A DNA stretch of 64,000 nt, taken from contig NZ_CP035758.1 in NCBI RefSeq assembly GCF_004208415.1, forward strand, positions 3,162,001-3,226,000, read 5' to 3'. Position 1 is the stretch's first letter, and each line of letters begins with the position of its first letter. The position numbers and the translations under genes were made by a program. Of this stretch, positions 54,426 through 63,302 are shown piece after piece. This DNA comes from Ktedonosporobacter rubrisoli. Lineage in GTDB: Bacteria; Chloroflexota; Ktedonobacteria; Ktedonobacterales; Ktedonobacteraceae. The notes below the pieces were generated by a model. The model ran no database searches. It was not told the origin of the DNA and saw only the letters and a list, made by a program, of their open reading frames with translations.

Positions 54426-54564
54426 GTCCGTACGACCTTATGAATTGGTTGACGATTTTTATTATAACAGGAGATGGCTTGACTTTCAACTATGCTTGTC
54501 CGTATACTAAATGGCATGGATGTATCGTTCTACTCGTACGGACGACTCGTTATTTGTACTGACG
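54426..54564. promoter_or_regulatory. Divergent control region with back-to-back promoters and four GntR-type sites
   Basis: Forward: TTGACT (54479-54484), 18 bases, TATACT (54503-54508). Reverse: TTGAAA (complement of 54484-54489), 17 bases, TATAAT (complement of 54461-54466); the two -35 boxes share a base. GTCCGTACGA is found at 54426-54435 and, inverted, at 54534-54543; weaker versions are GTCCGTATAC over the forward -10 (54498-54507) and TTGTACTGACG (54554-54564), the latter exactly 20 bases from its neighbour. All four fit GT-N4-AC or close variants typical of HutC-type operators. Binding would block both promoters. Confidence 0.75.
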
Positions 54565-54623
54565 ATCTGGATAGAACATAGTCAAAAGTGAGGTCACTGA
54601 TGATCTCTGGAAGAAGGCAAAAG

Positions 54624-56036
54624 ATGAGCACAAGGCAAATTATTTCTCCAGGCCTGGTCAATCGACGCAAATTTCTTCAACTAACAGCTGCCGGCGGCGG
54701 CATGCTTATGTTAGCTGCCTGTGGTGGTTCAGGAGGAGCATCGGGGCATACAGAGATAATCTTCTGGTTGCCAGGTGGAACACAGACCTACTGCAATGCC
54801 CACAATACCATTGAGAAGGACTATCAGAAGCTTCATCCGAACATCCAGATGCCTCCCGTATTGTGCGGTACCGGTAAGCAGGACTATACGGAAGTGCTGC
54901 TTGCTCATATTGCTGCCGGCAATGCGCCTGATGCCACCTTGTATTGGGATAGCCCGGTCTCTTTGGGGGCGAGCGGAGCTGCCATGGATCTGACCTCAAT
55001 GATGGCTAACTCCCAGCACGCCAAGATTGATAAATGGCCTGCGGGCGCACTGGCAAGCTGCCAGTTTAACGATAAGATCTACGGTTTGCCAATTACGGCC
55101 GGGGTCTTTAGCATGTGGTACAACGCAGAATGGTTTGAGCGGAAAGGAATCTCGGTAAAGCGTGAAGACTTTCCCAAGACCTGGGATGCATTACGTGCGC
55201 TCTCTAAAGAATTTACGACCTGGAAAGGTGACGAATTGCAGACCATAGGCTTTCCTGTACTGCATACCCCAGCGCAAGGAAGTGATCGATATAATCTCCC
55301 TATGTGGTCAGCGCTCAATGGCTCGCAGATTTATGACGCCGAGAACAAGAAATATACCATCGATTCCGAGGCCAACATTGCGATGATGGATTATTTTCTA
55401 TCGTGGCTGAACGAAGAGTATCGCGGGGATGTTAATTATCTGCTACGCGCTAAAGTCATCTGGGATGCCTATCCTGATGCCCAGACAGGTCGAGCTCCGG
55501 CTTTCCAGACACAGAAGCAGGCCATGGTACTGCAAGGGAGCTGGATGGTAGGAGATTTTTATACCTGGACGGGCCCCTCATTTGAAAAATGGAATGTTGC
55601 CCCCTTACCGCTTGGTCCCGGTGGCACGAAGCAGATTTCCGGAGACTGGCCTAACTGGGCGGTTATCCCTAGAGGAGCCAAACATGCAGCAGAGGCCTTT
55701 CAATATCTTGACTATATGAGCGCTACTGGAGTGCGAACCTGGTTCAACGTTCTTCCCGACCTGCCGGCGAACGCAGACTTTTCCCATAGTATTTTACCTG
55801 ATGGCTTGGTACAAAAGCGCGGTAAGGCATTTGCGCAAGAGATTATGGACTTCTTCTATCAGCAGCAGCAAATTGTCACCCCAATGTGGAACTCGCCGGT
55901 AGAAGGCTTTGCATCCGACCAGATCGGCACGGCTATTGCTCGCGTTATGACCAAGGCTGCCAAGCCTAAACAGGCCATGGCAGAGGCGCAGAAAGCTTGC
56001 CAGGATAAGTTGGATAGTGTACTGCGCAAAAAGTAG
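54624..56036 (+). CDS. Sugar ABC transporter substrate-binding lipoprotein (Tat-type signal)
   Basis: A family 1 extracellular solute-binding protein of about 470 residues. I prefer the ATG at 54624 (AGAAGG before it), although two earlier in-frame starts exist. The leader has a twin-arginine motif (NRRKFLQL) and a lipobox (LAAC), so it may be exported folded and then lipidated. The body has typical EIIFWLPGGTQTYCNAHN, IYGLPITAGVFSMWYNAEWFE, and PRGAKHAAEAFQYLDYMSAT segments. It delivers the substrate to the two permeases encoded directly downstream. It differs from the lipoprotein at 23 kb and is expressed from the divergent promoter. Confidence 0.93.
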   Translation: MSTRQIISPGLVNRRKFLQLTAAGGGMLMLAACGGSGGASGHTEIIFWLPGGTQTYCNAHNTIEKDYQKLHPNIQMPPVLCGTGKQDYTEVLLAHIAAGNAPDATLYWDSPVSLGASGAAMDLTSMMANSQHAKIDKWPAGALASCQFNDKIYGLPITAGVFSMWYNAEWFERKGISVKREDFPKTWDALRALSKEFTTWKGDELQTIGFPVLHTPAQGSDRYNLPMWSALNGSQIYDAENKKYTIDSEANIAMMDYFLSWLNEEYRGDVNYLLRAKVIWDAYPDAQTGRAPAFQTQKQAMVLQGSWMVGDFYTWTGPSFEKWNVAPLPLGPGGTKQISGDWPNWAVIPRGAKHAAEAFQYLDYMSATGVRTWFNVLPDLPANADFSHSILPDGLVQKRGKAFAQEIMDFFYQQQQIVTPMWNSPVEGFASDQIGTAIARVMTKAAKPKQAMAEAQKACQDKLDSVLRKK

Positions 56037-56082
56037 AGCCTTTTCTTGATATGAACGAAACAGAGAAAGGGGAACGAGTATC

Positions 56083-57012
56083 ATGATAACGCTTTCCATG
56101 CGCCGCCGACCTATGAGCCTGCTACAACGCCGCGAGGCCAGGGCCGGGCTGCTCTTCGTGCTCCCGTGGCTCATCAGCTTGTTGCTATTTACCGTCTACC
56201 CTATCATCGCCACGGTCTTCTTCTCTTTCACTGACTACAATATTATTGAAGCGCCAAGATGGATCGGGTTAGAGAACTATCAGACGATGCTCACGGCCGA
56301 CCCGGACTTCTGGAAATCAGTAGGCAATAGCGCTTATTATGCGCTGATCTCAGTCCCTCTAGGCCTTTTCTTTGCCCTGGCCCTGGCGTTGCTCCTCAAT
56401 ATACAGGCCAGAGGCATCGGCATCTATCGGACCATCTTCTATCTACCCACCCTTGTTCCTCCCGTGGCCAGTACGCTTATTTTTATGCTCATGTTTAATC
56501 CTAATAGTGGCGGCTTGATGAATACGCTGCTGGGCCTGATGGGAATCCAGCCACAGCCCTGGCTAAGCGATGCCAATCAAGCCAGGTCGGTACTGATTAT
56601 TCTAAGTTTATGGAGCTTGGGAGCAGCAACACTCATCTTCCTGGCCGGACTAAAGGACGTCCCCTCAACACTACTGGAAGCGGCATCTATAGACGGAGCT
56701 GGAGCCTGGCGGCGCTTCTGGCATGTTACCTTGCCGCTACTCAGTCCAGTGCTTCTTTTCAATTTAGTGATGGGGGTCATCTCTTCCTTCCAGGTCTTTA
56801 CGCAGGCGATGGTAATTGGAGGCACTACCGGAGATCCCCAGGGCTCAACCCTGATGTTTATGGTCATGATCTATCGGAGCGCATTTCGCTACTTTTCGAT
56901 GGGCTATGCTTCAGCGCTGTCTGTGATACTCTTCCTGGCCGTGCTGCTAGTGACGCTATTGATCTTCTGGTCAGCACGTGTATGGGTATTTTATGAAGGA
57001 GGACGTGCATGA
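56083..57012 (+). CDS. Sugar ABC transporter permease, MalF/UgpA type
   Basis: A 309-residue permease with six helices; AAAGGGG lies before the ATG. The EAA loop is TLLEAASIDGAGAWRRFWHVTLPLLSP, and the N-terminal region (RAGLLFVLPWLISLLLFTVYP) and DYNIIEAPRWIGLENYQ are typical of MalF/UgpA/LacF permeases. The gene overlaps the next one by four bases (ATGA). No ATPase gene is in the operon. Confidence 0.94.
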   Translation: MITLSMRRRPMSLLQRREARAGLLFVLPWLISLLLFTVYPIIATVFFSFTDYNIIEAPRWIGLENYQTMLTADPDFWKSVGNSAYYALISVPLGLFFALALALLLNIQARGIGIYRTIFYLPTLVPPVASTLIFMLMFNPNSGGLMNTLLGLMGIQPQPWLSDANQARSVLIILSLWSLGAATLIFLAGLKDVPSTLLEAASIDGAGAWRRFWHVTLPLLSPVLLFNLVMGVISSFQVFTQAMVIGGTTGDPQGSTLMFMVMIYRSAFRYFSMGYASALSVILFLAVLLVTLLIFWSARVWVFYEGGRA

Positions 57013-57917
57013 CGCAGGTATACGAAAGGCAAGAAGTGCGTCTCCAAAAGAGTGTAGAGGTAAATGACAGGCAAGAACGCCCCAGAGGGCGGTTCCGCTT
57101 TCAAGCAATGGGGCGCCATCTGCTCCTCATAATCGTATCTTTAATCTTTTTTATGCCGTTCTATTGGATGTTGTCAGCAGCGTTTAAGGATGATGGTCAG
57201 ATTTTTTCCACACCAATTAAGTGGTGGCCCGACCCCATACACTGGAATAGCTTGATCCAGGTGTGGAACGACCCCGGTTTTCCTTACCTGCAATTGTTGG
57301 GCAACAGTATCTTCTATGCGGGAATGGTTGCTCTTGGCACCGTCATCTCGTGCGCCGCAGCTGCCTACAGCCTGGCCCGCCTGCGTTATCCTGGCCGCAA
57401 TGTACTCTTTGTTTTGACTGTAGCAACGCTGATGGTGCCGTCGATAGTAACCTTCATTCCAACCTATGTCCTCTTCAAGTACACGGGTCTGATAGGATCA
57501 TATGCGCCATTGATCATTCCCGCCTTTCTGGGCAATGGCTTCTTCATATTTATGCTACGCCAGTTCTTTCTGACAATTCCCTGGGAGCTGTCGGAGGCGG
57601 CTAAGATGGATGGGGCCAGCGAGTTCCGCATCTTCTGGCAGATAATGCTACCTCTGGTCAGGCCCGCCCTCATCGTCGTCGCTGTATTTTCGATTCTCTA
57701 TACCTGGCAGGATTTCTTCGGCCCGTTAATCTATCTCTCTGATACTTCACAGTATCCATTGTCGTTGGGGCTCTTTGCCTTTCAGGGGCAACGGGCAACT
57801 GACTGGCCGGCCTTGATGATGGGTTCGGTATTGACAATGCTGCCCTTGATTGTGATCTTTGCCTTCGCGCAGCGCTACTTCCTTGAAGGCATTACAATGA
57901 CAGGTATGAAGGGATAA
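57009..57917 (+). CDS. Sugar ABC transporter permease, MalG/UgpE type
   Basis: A 302-residue permease starting within the stop of the previous gene, so the pair is translationally coupled. After about 35 charged residues come six helices; the EAA loop reads ELSEAAKMDGASEFRIFWQIMLPLVRP, and the end FAQRYFLEGITMTGMKG is the family's C-terminal signature. Together with the MalF-type partner and a shared ATPase encoded elsewhere it forms the importer. Confidence 0.94.
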   Translation: MTQVYERQEVRLQKSVEVNDRQERPRGRFRFQAMGRHLLLIIVSLIFFMPFYWMLSAAFKDDGQIFSTPIKWWPDPIHWNSLIQVWNDPGFPYLQLLGNSIFYAGMVALGTVISCAAAAYSLARLRYPGRNVLFVLTVATLMVPSIVTFIPTYVLFKYTGLIGSYAPLIIPAFLGNGFFIFMLRQFFLTIPWELSEAAKMDGASEFRIFWQIMLPLVRPALIVVAVFSILYTWQDFFGPLIYLSDTSQYPLSLGLFAFQGQRATDWPALMMGSVLTMLPLIVIFAFAQRYFLEGITMTGMKG

Positions 57918-57924
57918 GCGAACT

Positions 57925-58689
57925 GTGAGTGAAGTGCAATTTAGAGCAGGGAAAAACTTGTTGCGCGGTCATTTTCATTATCCCGCTACCTCAGTAGCTC
58001 AGTTACCCGGTGTACTCATTATTCCGGGCTTTGCCGATACTGCTGTGGGACCACATAATATGCATTGTGCGCTGGCGCGCGCCTTAACAGAGGCGGGCCT
58101 GGCTGTATTGCGCTTCGATTACCACGGCCAGGGCGAAAGCGAAGGAGATTTCCGCGACTTTACTGCACAATCGGGATTGGGAGATGCGCGCGCAGCGCTT
58201 GAAGTTCTACGGATGCAAGCAGGTGTAGATGCTAAGAGACTCGGGGCGATCGGATTTAGCCTGGGAGCTGCATTGGCCTGCAGCCTGGCCGCCGAAGTAG
58301 CAAGCGTACAGGTGCTTACATTGCTTGCGCCTGTAGCTTATCCGCAGTCAGTGTTTCGGACATTTTTTTCTCCCCAGCATTTAGAGCAAGCTGAACTGTA
58401 CGGCTGGATGGATTGGCACGGCTGGGCCGTGGGAGGTGAATATCTGCCCAGCCTGAGCACACTGGAGCCGCTGAAAGCTCTAAAATGCGCGCAAGCCGCA
58501 ACGCTTGTCATGCAAGGAACTGAGGATATTGAGGTATTGCCCGAAAACGGAGAAGCTTATGCCGCCCATGGGGCAAGCATACACTGGCTGAAAGGAGGAG
58601 ATCACCAATTTTCATCTGTATACCTGCAGGAGGAGATAATACAGAAAACTGTCTCCTGGTTTCAAGCGCATTGGAAATTGCCAAAATAG
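57925..58689 (+). CDS. Alpha/beta hydrolase
   Basis: A 254-residue hydrolase starting with GTG eight bases after the permease stop; AAGGGA lies 10 bases before it. Alpha/beta-hydrolase elements: an oxyanion region GVLIIPGFADTA, LRFDYHGQGESEG, the nucleophile elbow GFSLGAAL, the acidic residue in QGTEDIEVLP, and the His in GGDHQF. It closes the importer operon. By context it may remove an acyl or ester group from the imported sugar, but it could also act on another ester. Confidence 0.9.
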   Translation: MSEVQFRAGKNLLRGHFHYPATSVAQLPGVLIIPGFADTAVGPHNMHCALARALTEAGLAVLRFDYHGQGESEGDFRDFTAQSGLGDARAALEVLRMQAGVDAKRLGAIGFSLGAALACSLAAEVASVQVLTLLAPVAYPQSVFRTFFSPQHLEQAELYGWMDWHGWAVGGEYLPSLSTLEPLKALKCAQAATLVMQGTEDIEVLPENGEAYAAHGASIHWLKGGDHQFSSVYLQEEIIQKTVSWFQAHWKLPK

Positions 58690-58831
58690 TGAAAGTATTG
58701 GAGGCCAGGCAGGCAATTGCCCGAGAGCCTTAACTCTTGCCATGGCAAATATGGGAAAAGAGGCCAGCGGGCTTGCTTCCTGCAGAATGCTGGACCCGTT
58801 GACCTGCTTTTCTTTTAACGGGCTATACTAA

Positions 58832-59804
58832 GAGTGTGTCCTAGCTAGAACAATGAGCCGATAGTTCAGAGAAAGGAGAGTTCAGCCGAAAGCACAACTC
58901 GAAAGGAACGAACCAAGATGTGTGAGCCAATCAAGCGAAAACGTTACCCGTCGGATCTGACCGATGCGCAATGGGAGCTGATCAAGCCGTTCATCCCAGC
59001 AGTCTCTGCCCAGGCCACAACGGCCCTTCACGAGCGACGAGAAATCGTCAATGCTATCCTCTATGTGTTGCGCACAGGCTGCTCATGGCGACAGATGCCG
59101 CACGACCTGCCCAATGGCAAAACGGCCCATCACTACTTCCGCATCTGGACGCAGGCGGGGATTTGGGAGCCCATCATGGCCCACCTGCGCCGACAGGTAC
59201 GCACCCAGATGGGGCGGGACCCGGAACCCAGCGCTGCGATCATCGATAGCCAGTCGATCAAAACGGCTCCCGTGCCAGGAAGCGACAAGGGCTTCGACGC
59301 GGGGAAAAAAAATCTATGGGCGTAAACGCCACGTGCTCGTGGATACGCAGGGTTTCCTTCTGGCTGTCAAAGTGCATGCCGCCAACATCGTGGATCGCGT
59401 GGGGGCCAGGCTCTTGCTCAGCCAGTTGCCGCGCTCTTTCCCGCGTCTGTGCCACCTCTTTGCGGATAAGGGCTATACAGGACCATTGCTCGACTGGATT
59501 GCGCAGCGATTGCACTGGACCACAGAACTGGTGCCACAGGCTCACAATAGGTCCCATCAGCACTGGATCCTCGTGGACGGCCAACCGGTTCTGCTGCCCC
59601 GGCCCAAGACGGGTTTTCAGGTGCAAAGGAAACGATGGGTCGTCGAACGCAGCTTGGCCTGGTTCACCCGTTTCCGCCGCTTAGCTCGCGACTACGAAGG
59701 GCTCACCACCAGTTCAGAAGCCTTTCTTCAGCTCGCCTCGGTTCGGCTTATGCTTTCGCGCTTATCTCCTTTCCGCTACTGATTCTTGTGGTTAGGACAC
59801 TCTC
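58832..59804. mobile_element. IS5-family insertion sequence, complete with inverted repeats and TAA duplication
   Basis: 26-bp terminal inverted repeats: GAGTGTGTCCTAGCTAGAAC.. at 58832-58857 and its imperfect reverse complement at 59779-59804 (20 of 26 matched). The element is flanked by TAA on both sides (58829-58831 and 59805-59807), a short target duplication typical of IS5/IS427-type elements. It contains one transposase gene with a frameshift. It landed between the alpha/beta hydrolase and methyltransferase genes. Confidence 0.85.
58918..59782 (+). CDS. IS5-family transposase, two frames joined at an A8 run
   Basis: The first frame (about 130 residues) encodes the IS5-type N-terminus (RYPSDLTDAQWELIKPFI, TGCSWRQMPHDLPNGKT) and the first catalytic Asp in IIDSQSIKTAPV, ending at TAA. 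The second, shifted by +1 at a run of eight A near 59305, carries YGRKRHVLVDTQGFL, the second Asp in FADKGYTG, and the Glu region in VVERSLAWFTRFRRL. One A too many separates them. Either the gene is inactivated, or slippage on the A-run makes the full protein, as in other IS elements with two frames. Confidence 0.8.
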
Positions 59805-59838
59805 TAAGAAAGAGCGTGCATACCATCCAGGTATGGGT

Positions 59839-60657
59839 TTATGCTTTCGTACTCACTATAACCGCACCGGGGAGAGTGAACGTAATAATGCCATCATCGC
59901 TTATTCTGATGTGAAAGCGTGCTTGTATGGGAGAAGGAGCAGTAGTAAACATTTGCAGGATTTTCTTGACTTCTGCTTCTGGTGTACGCATGCGCCTGGT
60001 CCAGGTAGGTACATCCAATGGGATATCCCAACTGTGTGCAACGTAAGCTCCAGTCCAGCCAGATTGGCTCAGGAGGGCCAACCATTCCGAAATACGCAGA
60101 TCGCGCACATGCGAAGGATCACGGAGAACCTCAAACGTATTGAGAAAGGTATCTTGCTCAGGTTCCTCGGGTGAGATGGTATCTACCAGTACCAGCCTGC
60201 CGCCTGGCTTAAGGACACGTCTCCATTCCTTAACAGCCTTTGCTACATCGGAGAAGTGGTGAGCGGCCTGGCGACATGTGACAACTTCAAAACTGTTATC
60301 GGCAAATGGTAGCGAGAGAGCGTTACCTTCGATAAAGCTAATATTATGAACCTGGCGTTCGCGAGCGAGCTGCTGGGCGTTTTGTAACATTGATGAAGTG
60401 AGATCGAGAGCTATAACCTCAGAGGCATATGGGGCGACTGCCAGTGCCGTATGGCCAGTTCCGGTGGCGACATCCAGAACGCGCTCTTTGCCTGTAAGAG
60501 CGGCGGCTTCGACGACCCAGGCTAGATCAGGGCCGCTGGCATGGACTGCGCTGGTTACGTAAGCGGAGGCGACAGGACCAAAACTATTTTGTACTTTACT
60601 GGGTACTTCGTCTTTGCTAGCTTGATGAGAAACATTTTGTTGCTCTGTATCTGACAT
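59839..60657 (-). CDS. Class I SAM-dependent methyltransferase
   Basis: A 272-residue methyltransferase of the UbiE/Methyltransf_11 type. Motif I is RVLDVATGTGHTALAVAP, motif II region EVIALDLTSSML, then FIEGNALSLPFADNSFEVVTCRQAAHHF and the post-motif VLKPGGRLVLVDTISPEE. The C-terminal part (SEWLALLSQSGWTGAYVA) forms the substrate lid. Substrates of this group include small molecules such as quinones, metalloids or sugars; the neighbours give no hint. The IS element ends 35 bases after its stop. Confidence 0.92.
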   Translation of the reverse strand: MSDTEQQNVSHQASKDEVPSKVQNSFGPVASAYVTSAVHASGPDLAWVVEAAALTGKERVLDVATGTGHTALAVAPYASEVIALDLTSSMLQNAQQLARERQVHNISFIEGNALSLPFADNSFEVVTCRQAAHHFSDVAKAVKEWRRVLKPGGRLVLVDTISPEEPEQDTFLNTFEVLRDPSHVRDLRISEWLALLSQSGWTGAYVAHSWDIPLDVPTWTRRMRTPEAEVKKILQMFTTAPSPIQARFHIRISDDGIITFTLPGAVIVSTKA

Positions 60658-60889
60658 GATCTTAGCTCCTTTCGCTGAGCCAGGTAAGAAAATAGAGATT
60701 CTCTATCTGAATGTTTCATAAAGTATAGTGCTCATCTTGTGAAAATGTCTAATACTTTTTTGGATAAGCAGTGATAACCAGGCGGTATCACTGAAGGGCA
60801 GGAACTATTGCCTGTTACAGCTAGGGAGAGGAGAAGTGACCCGAGTTCTTATAGCCATGAAGCGGATCACTTCCTATTTTCCAGGTGAG

Positions 60890-61750
60890 TTAGCCAACGA
60901 TATCAGACAAGCGTTTTATCTGGTCCAGATGCGGAATGCAGGGCCAGAGGATAAGCTCGTCAGCTCCACTATTGCTAAAGCCCTGAACCGCCGAACGAAT
61001 GGCTTCAGGACTGGATGGGAAAGACTTAGCCATCTGAGCGCCAGCCTGTCCATAATAGTTGACGATATAGTTCTCGATCTGTTCGGCAGCTTGAGGGCCA
61101 AGACTATAATAAATGCAAGCAACCAGCCGAGGTTTACCGGGCCTACCTGCCTTTTGCCAGACATCCTCCACCGAACGAAAGAGCTGTGCCGCCATTTCGG
61201 GAGCAACTCCTCCACTGAGAAACCCATCGCCCCAGCGAGCAAGGCGCCGGAACGCAGCCTGGGAGTATCCGCCAAGCAAGACCTCTGGACCCCCGTGCTG
61301 GACTGGAGCAGGTCCGATAGCACCAACCTGCTCGCTGAGAGGTTGGCCAGACCAGATATGTCTCATTTGTTCTAGCTGGTTATCGAAGCGTTTGCCGCGA
61401 TCATGAAAAGCAGCTGATGCAGCGAGGAAGTCATCTTCGCGGGCCCCAACACCCAGGCCTAGAGTGAGGCGTCCGTTAGATAACGCATCAAGGCTGGCGG
61501 CTTGCTTCGCAAGTATACTTGTTTTGTGTATCGGAGCTAACAACACGGTTGTCATCAAGCGAATACGACTGGTGATGCCGGCAGCAGCGGCTAAAGTGAT
61601 AAGTGGCTCGTAGTTAGGATATACCAGGCGATCGATGATCCCAAAACTAGAGAATGGGCCTTGTTCTGCAGCCCTGGTCCAGTCGAGTATGAGCTTACCA
61701 GATGTTCCAGGAATGGTAGCTGGTAGGCCAATGCCTATCTTGATTGCCAT
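60890..61750 (-). CDS. LLM-class flavin-dependent oxidoreductase
   Basis: A luciferase-like monooxygenase fold protein of about 286 residues. I use the ATG at 61750 after GAGGAAG; an in-frame extension upstream has no site. Features: IKIGIGLPATIPGTSG, TSRIRLMTTVLLAPIHKTSILAKQAASLDALSNGRLTLG (the family's signature stretch), and EVLLGGYSQAAFRRLARWGDGFL. Such enzymes use FMNH2 or F420. The DALSNGRLTLGLGVG segment is shared with F420-dependent members, so F420 use is plausible but unproven. Confidence 0.9.
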   Translation of the reverse strand: MAIKIGIGLPATIPGTSGKLILDWTRAAEQGPFSSFGIIDRLVYPNYEPLITLAAAAGITSRIRLMTTVLLAPIHKTSILAKQAASLDALSNGRLTLGLGVGAREDDFLAASAAFHDRGKRFDNQLEQMRHIWSGQPLSEQVGAIGPAPVQHGGPEVLLGGYSQAAFRRLARWGDGFLSGGVAPEMAAQLFRSVEDVWQKAGRPGKPRLVACIYYSLGPQAAEQIENYIVNYYGQAGAQMAKSFPSSPEAIRSAVQGFSNSGADELILWPCIPHLDQIKRLSDIVG

Positions 61751-61877
61751 AATCTGCACTTCCTCCTCTGATCCTCTATCTACAACGATATTTAAAAGGG
61801 AAGCAGGCGCTAAAGATAACACGCGCTAGCTACGCGTAGCGTTGATAATCTATTTGGTTTAAGCAAGCAAGAAAAAG

Positions 61878-62921
61878 TCAACTAAGAGAGTCTGGAATCG
61901 CTCCACGCCTGGAGAGATGGTCTTTCAGCTCCTGATGATAAGCAAAGATTGCAGGAATGCCGCCTGAGTGGAGGAGCAAGATCTTTTGCCCTGCCGACCA
62001 GCGTCCAGAGGTGTGATGAGCCAGGAAACCTGCCATCATTTTTCCTGAATACACAGGATCGAGCAGAATGCCCTCGGTCTGGGCCATGAGCATGATAGCA
62101 TCAAGGCTGGCCTCGGTTGGATCTCCGTATTCACGGCCAATGAACTCATCGTAGATTTCATATTGGCCGCGTGGAAGGGTCGAGTCACAGTCGAGCAAGC
62201 GGCTAAGCTCGGACCACCATTGCTCTACAGCCTTGTAGCAGTGCTCGCGTCGTTGGTTAACGCTGATGCCGATCAGGGGACAAGAAATGCCTTGAGCGCG
62301 TAATGAGAGCAACAGGGCGGTAAAAATGCCACCGGTGCCGAATGGTGCATAGATTGCATCGGGCTGTACTCTCTGTTCAGCAAGCTGTTGGCCTATTTCT
62401 AAGCCACAGCGAATGTAGCCAAGACAACTATGTGGGGTTGTTCCACTGACAGGAATATAGTAGGGTTTGCGGCCCTGGGCTCGCAGTTTCGCACATACTT
62501 GCTGGACGTGCTGCTCTAGATCCCAATGGTCAGAAGTTTGCACAAAATGTACCTGAGCGCCCATAAGATAGACAGTAAGTAAATTGCCTTGTAATTTCTG
62601 ATACTGATCGCTACTCAGGATCACTTCACAGTGCAAACCAAGTTTACGAGCTGCAGCAGTAGTCAGGCGGGCATGATTGCTCTGCGCGCTACCGCAAGTA
62701 ACCAGCGTGTCAGCTTCGCTGGCTAGTGCCTTCGCTAACTCATATTCCAGTTTACGAGGCTTATCTCCTCCCAGGGTAAGATCTGTGAGATCATCGCGTT
62801 TCATCCAGACTTGCAAGTTGAGATGCTTGCTCAAGATTGGCAATGATTGTAAAGGCGTTGGCAAACGCGTCAAAGAGACACGAGGATAACGTTCCAGCGC
62901 AAGTTCAAGGGAAGCAACCAT
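61878..62921 (-). CDS. PLP-dependent D-cysteine desulfhydrase/ACC deaminase-family enzyme
   Basis: A 347-residue fold-type II PLP enzyme. The PLP-binding lysine lies in LGGDKPRKLEYEL, preceded by VWMKRDDLTDL. The nucleophile region TCGSAQSNHARLTTAAA, the phosphate-binding APFGTGGIFTALLL, and IGISVNQRREHCYKAV follow in family order. D-cysteine desulfhydrases (pyruvate, sulfide, ammonia) and ACC deaminases share these; the SAQSNH segment fits the former at least as well. Tandem palindromes lie about 190 bases upstream of its start. Confidence 0.9.
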   Translation of the reverse strand: MVASLELALERYPRVSLTRLPTPLQSLPILSKHLNLQVWMKRDDLTDLTLGGDKPRKLEYELAKALASEADTLVTCGSAQSNHARLTTAAARKLGLHCEVILSSDQYQKLQGNLLTVYLMGAQVHFVQTSDHWDLEQHVQQVCAKLRAQGRKPYYIPVSGTTPHSCLGYIRCGLEIGQQLAEQRVQPDAIYAPFGTGGIFTALLLSLRAQGISCPLIGISVNQRREHCYKAVEQWWSELSRLLDCDSTLPRGQYEIYDEFIGREYGDPTEASLDAIMLMAQTEGILLDPVYSGKMMAGFLAHHTSGRWSAGQKILLLHSGGIPAIFAYHQELKDHLSRRGAIPDSLS

Positions 62922-63302
62922 GAAGCCCTCCTATGATATGGTTTCTCTAACAGCACAAATTGATATAGAGATATAGATCATTATGGCATATAGAAAAGTA
63001 CATTTTGTTAATGGATGGTTGCTAATTGTCAGTGATTCCAAAGCCCCACTCTTATGAGCTCCTATAAAACAATAAAACTTGTTTAACTGCTACACTTTTG
63101 TAACAAGCAGGTAATATGTTGTCACACTTTTGTGACAACTTCTCTTTAGTATTTCTGTTAGAAACAGATACCTATGGGATAACTATCATAGTATCTATTT
63201 GCACTCTGAGAAACATTATAATGGATTTGAATCCTTACCAAATCAATAATGTTTTAGCTTTATTCGCATGGGATGAAAATTGAAAGGCTGTAGTCATTAT
63301 GT
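62922..63302. other. Intergenic region with two operator-like palindromes
   Basis: No gene is visible. GTTGTCACA-CTTT-TGTGACAAC (63118-63139) is a perfect palindrome with 9-bp arms. A related shorter one, TACA-CTTT-TGTA (63091-63102), lies with its centre 32 bases upstream, in the same pattern ACTTTTGT. They may be a pair of operator sites for an unidentified regulator of the PLP-enzyme gene. Confidence 0.6.

Noticed and set aside
59635..60174. 179-codon forward frame from the IS element into the methyltransferase region
   Set aside because: The first part is an alternative frame of the transposase, the second is antisense to the methyltransferase.
60836..61375. 179-codon forward frame opposite the LLM oxidoreductase
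   Set aside because: Antisense to a clearly conserved protein.
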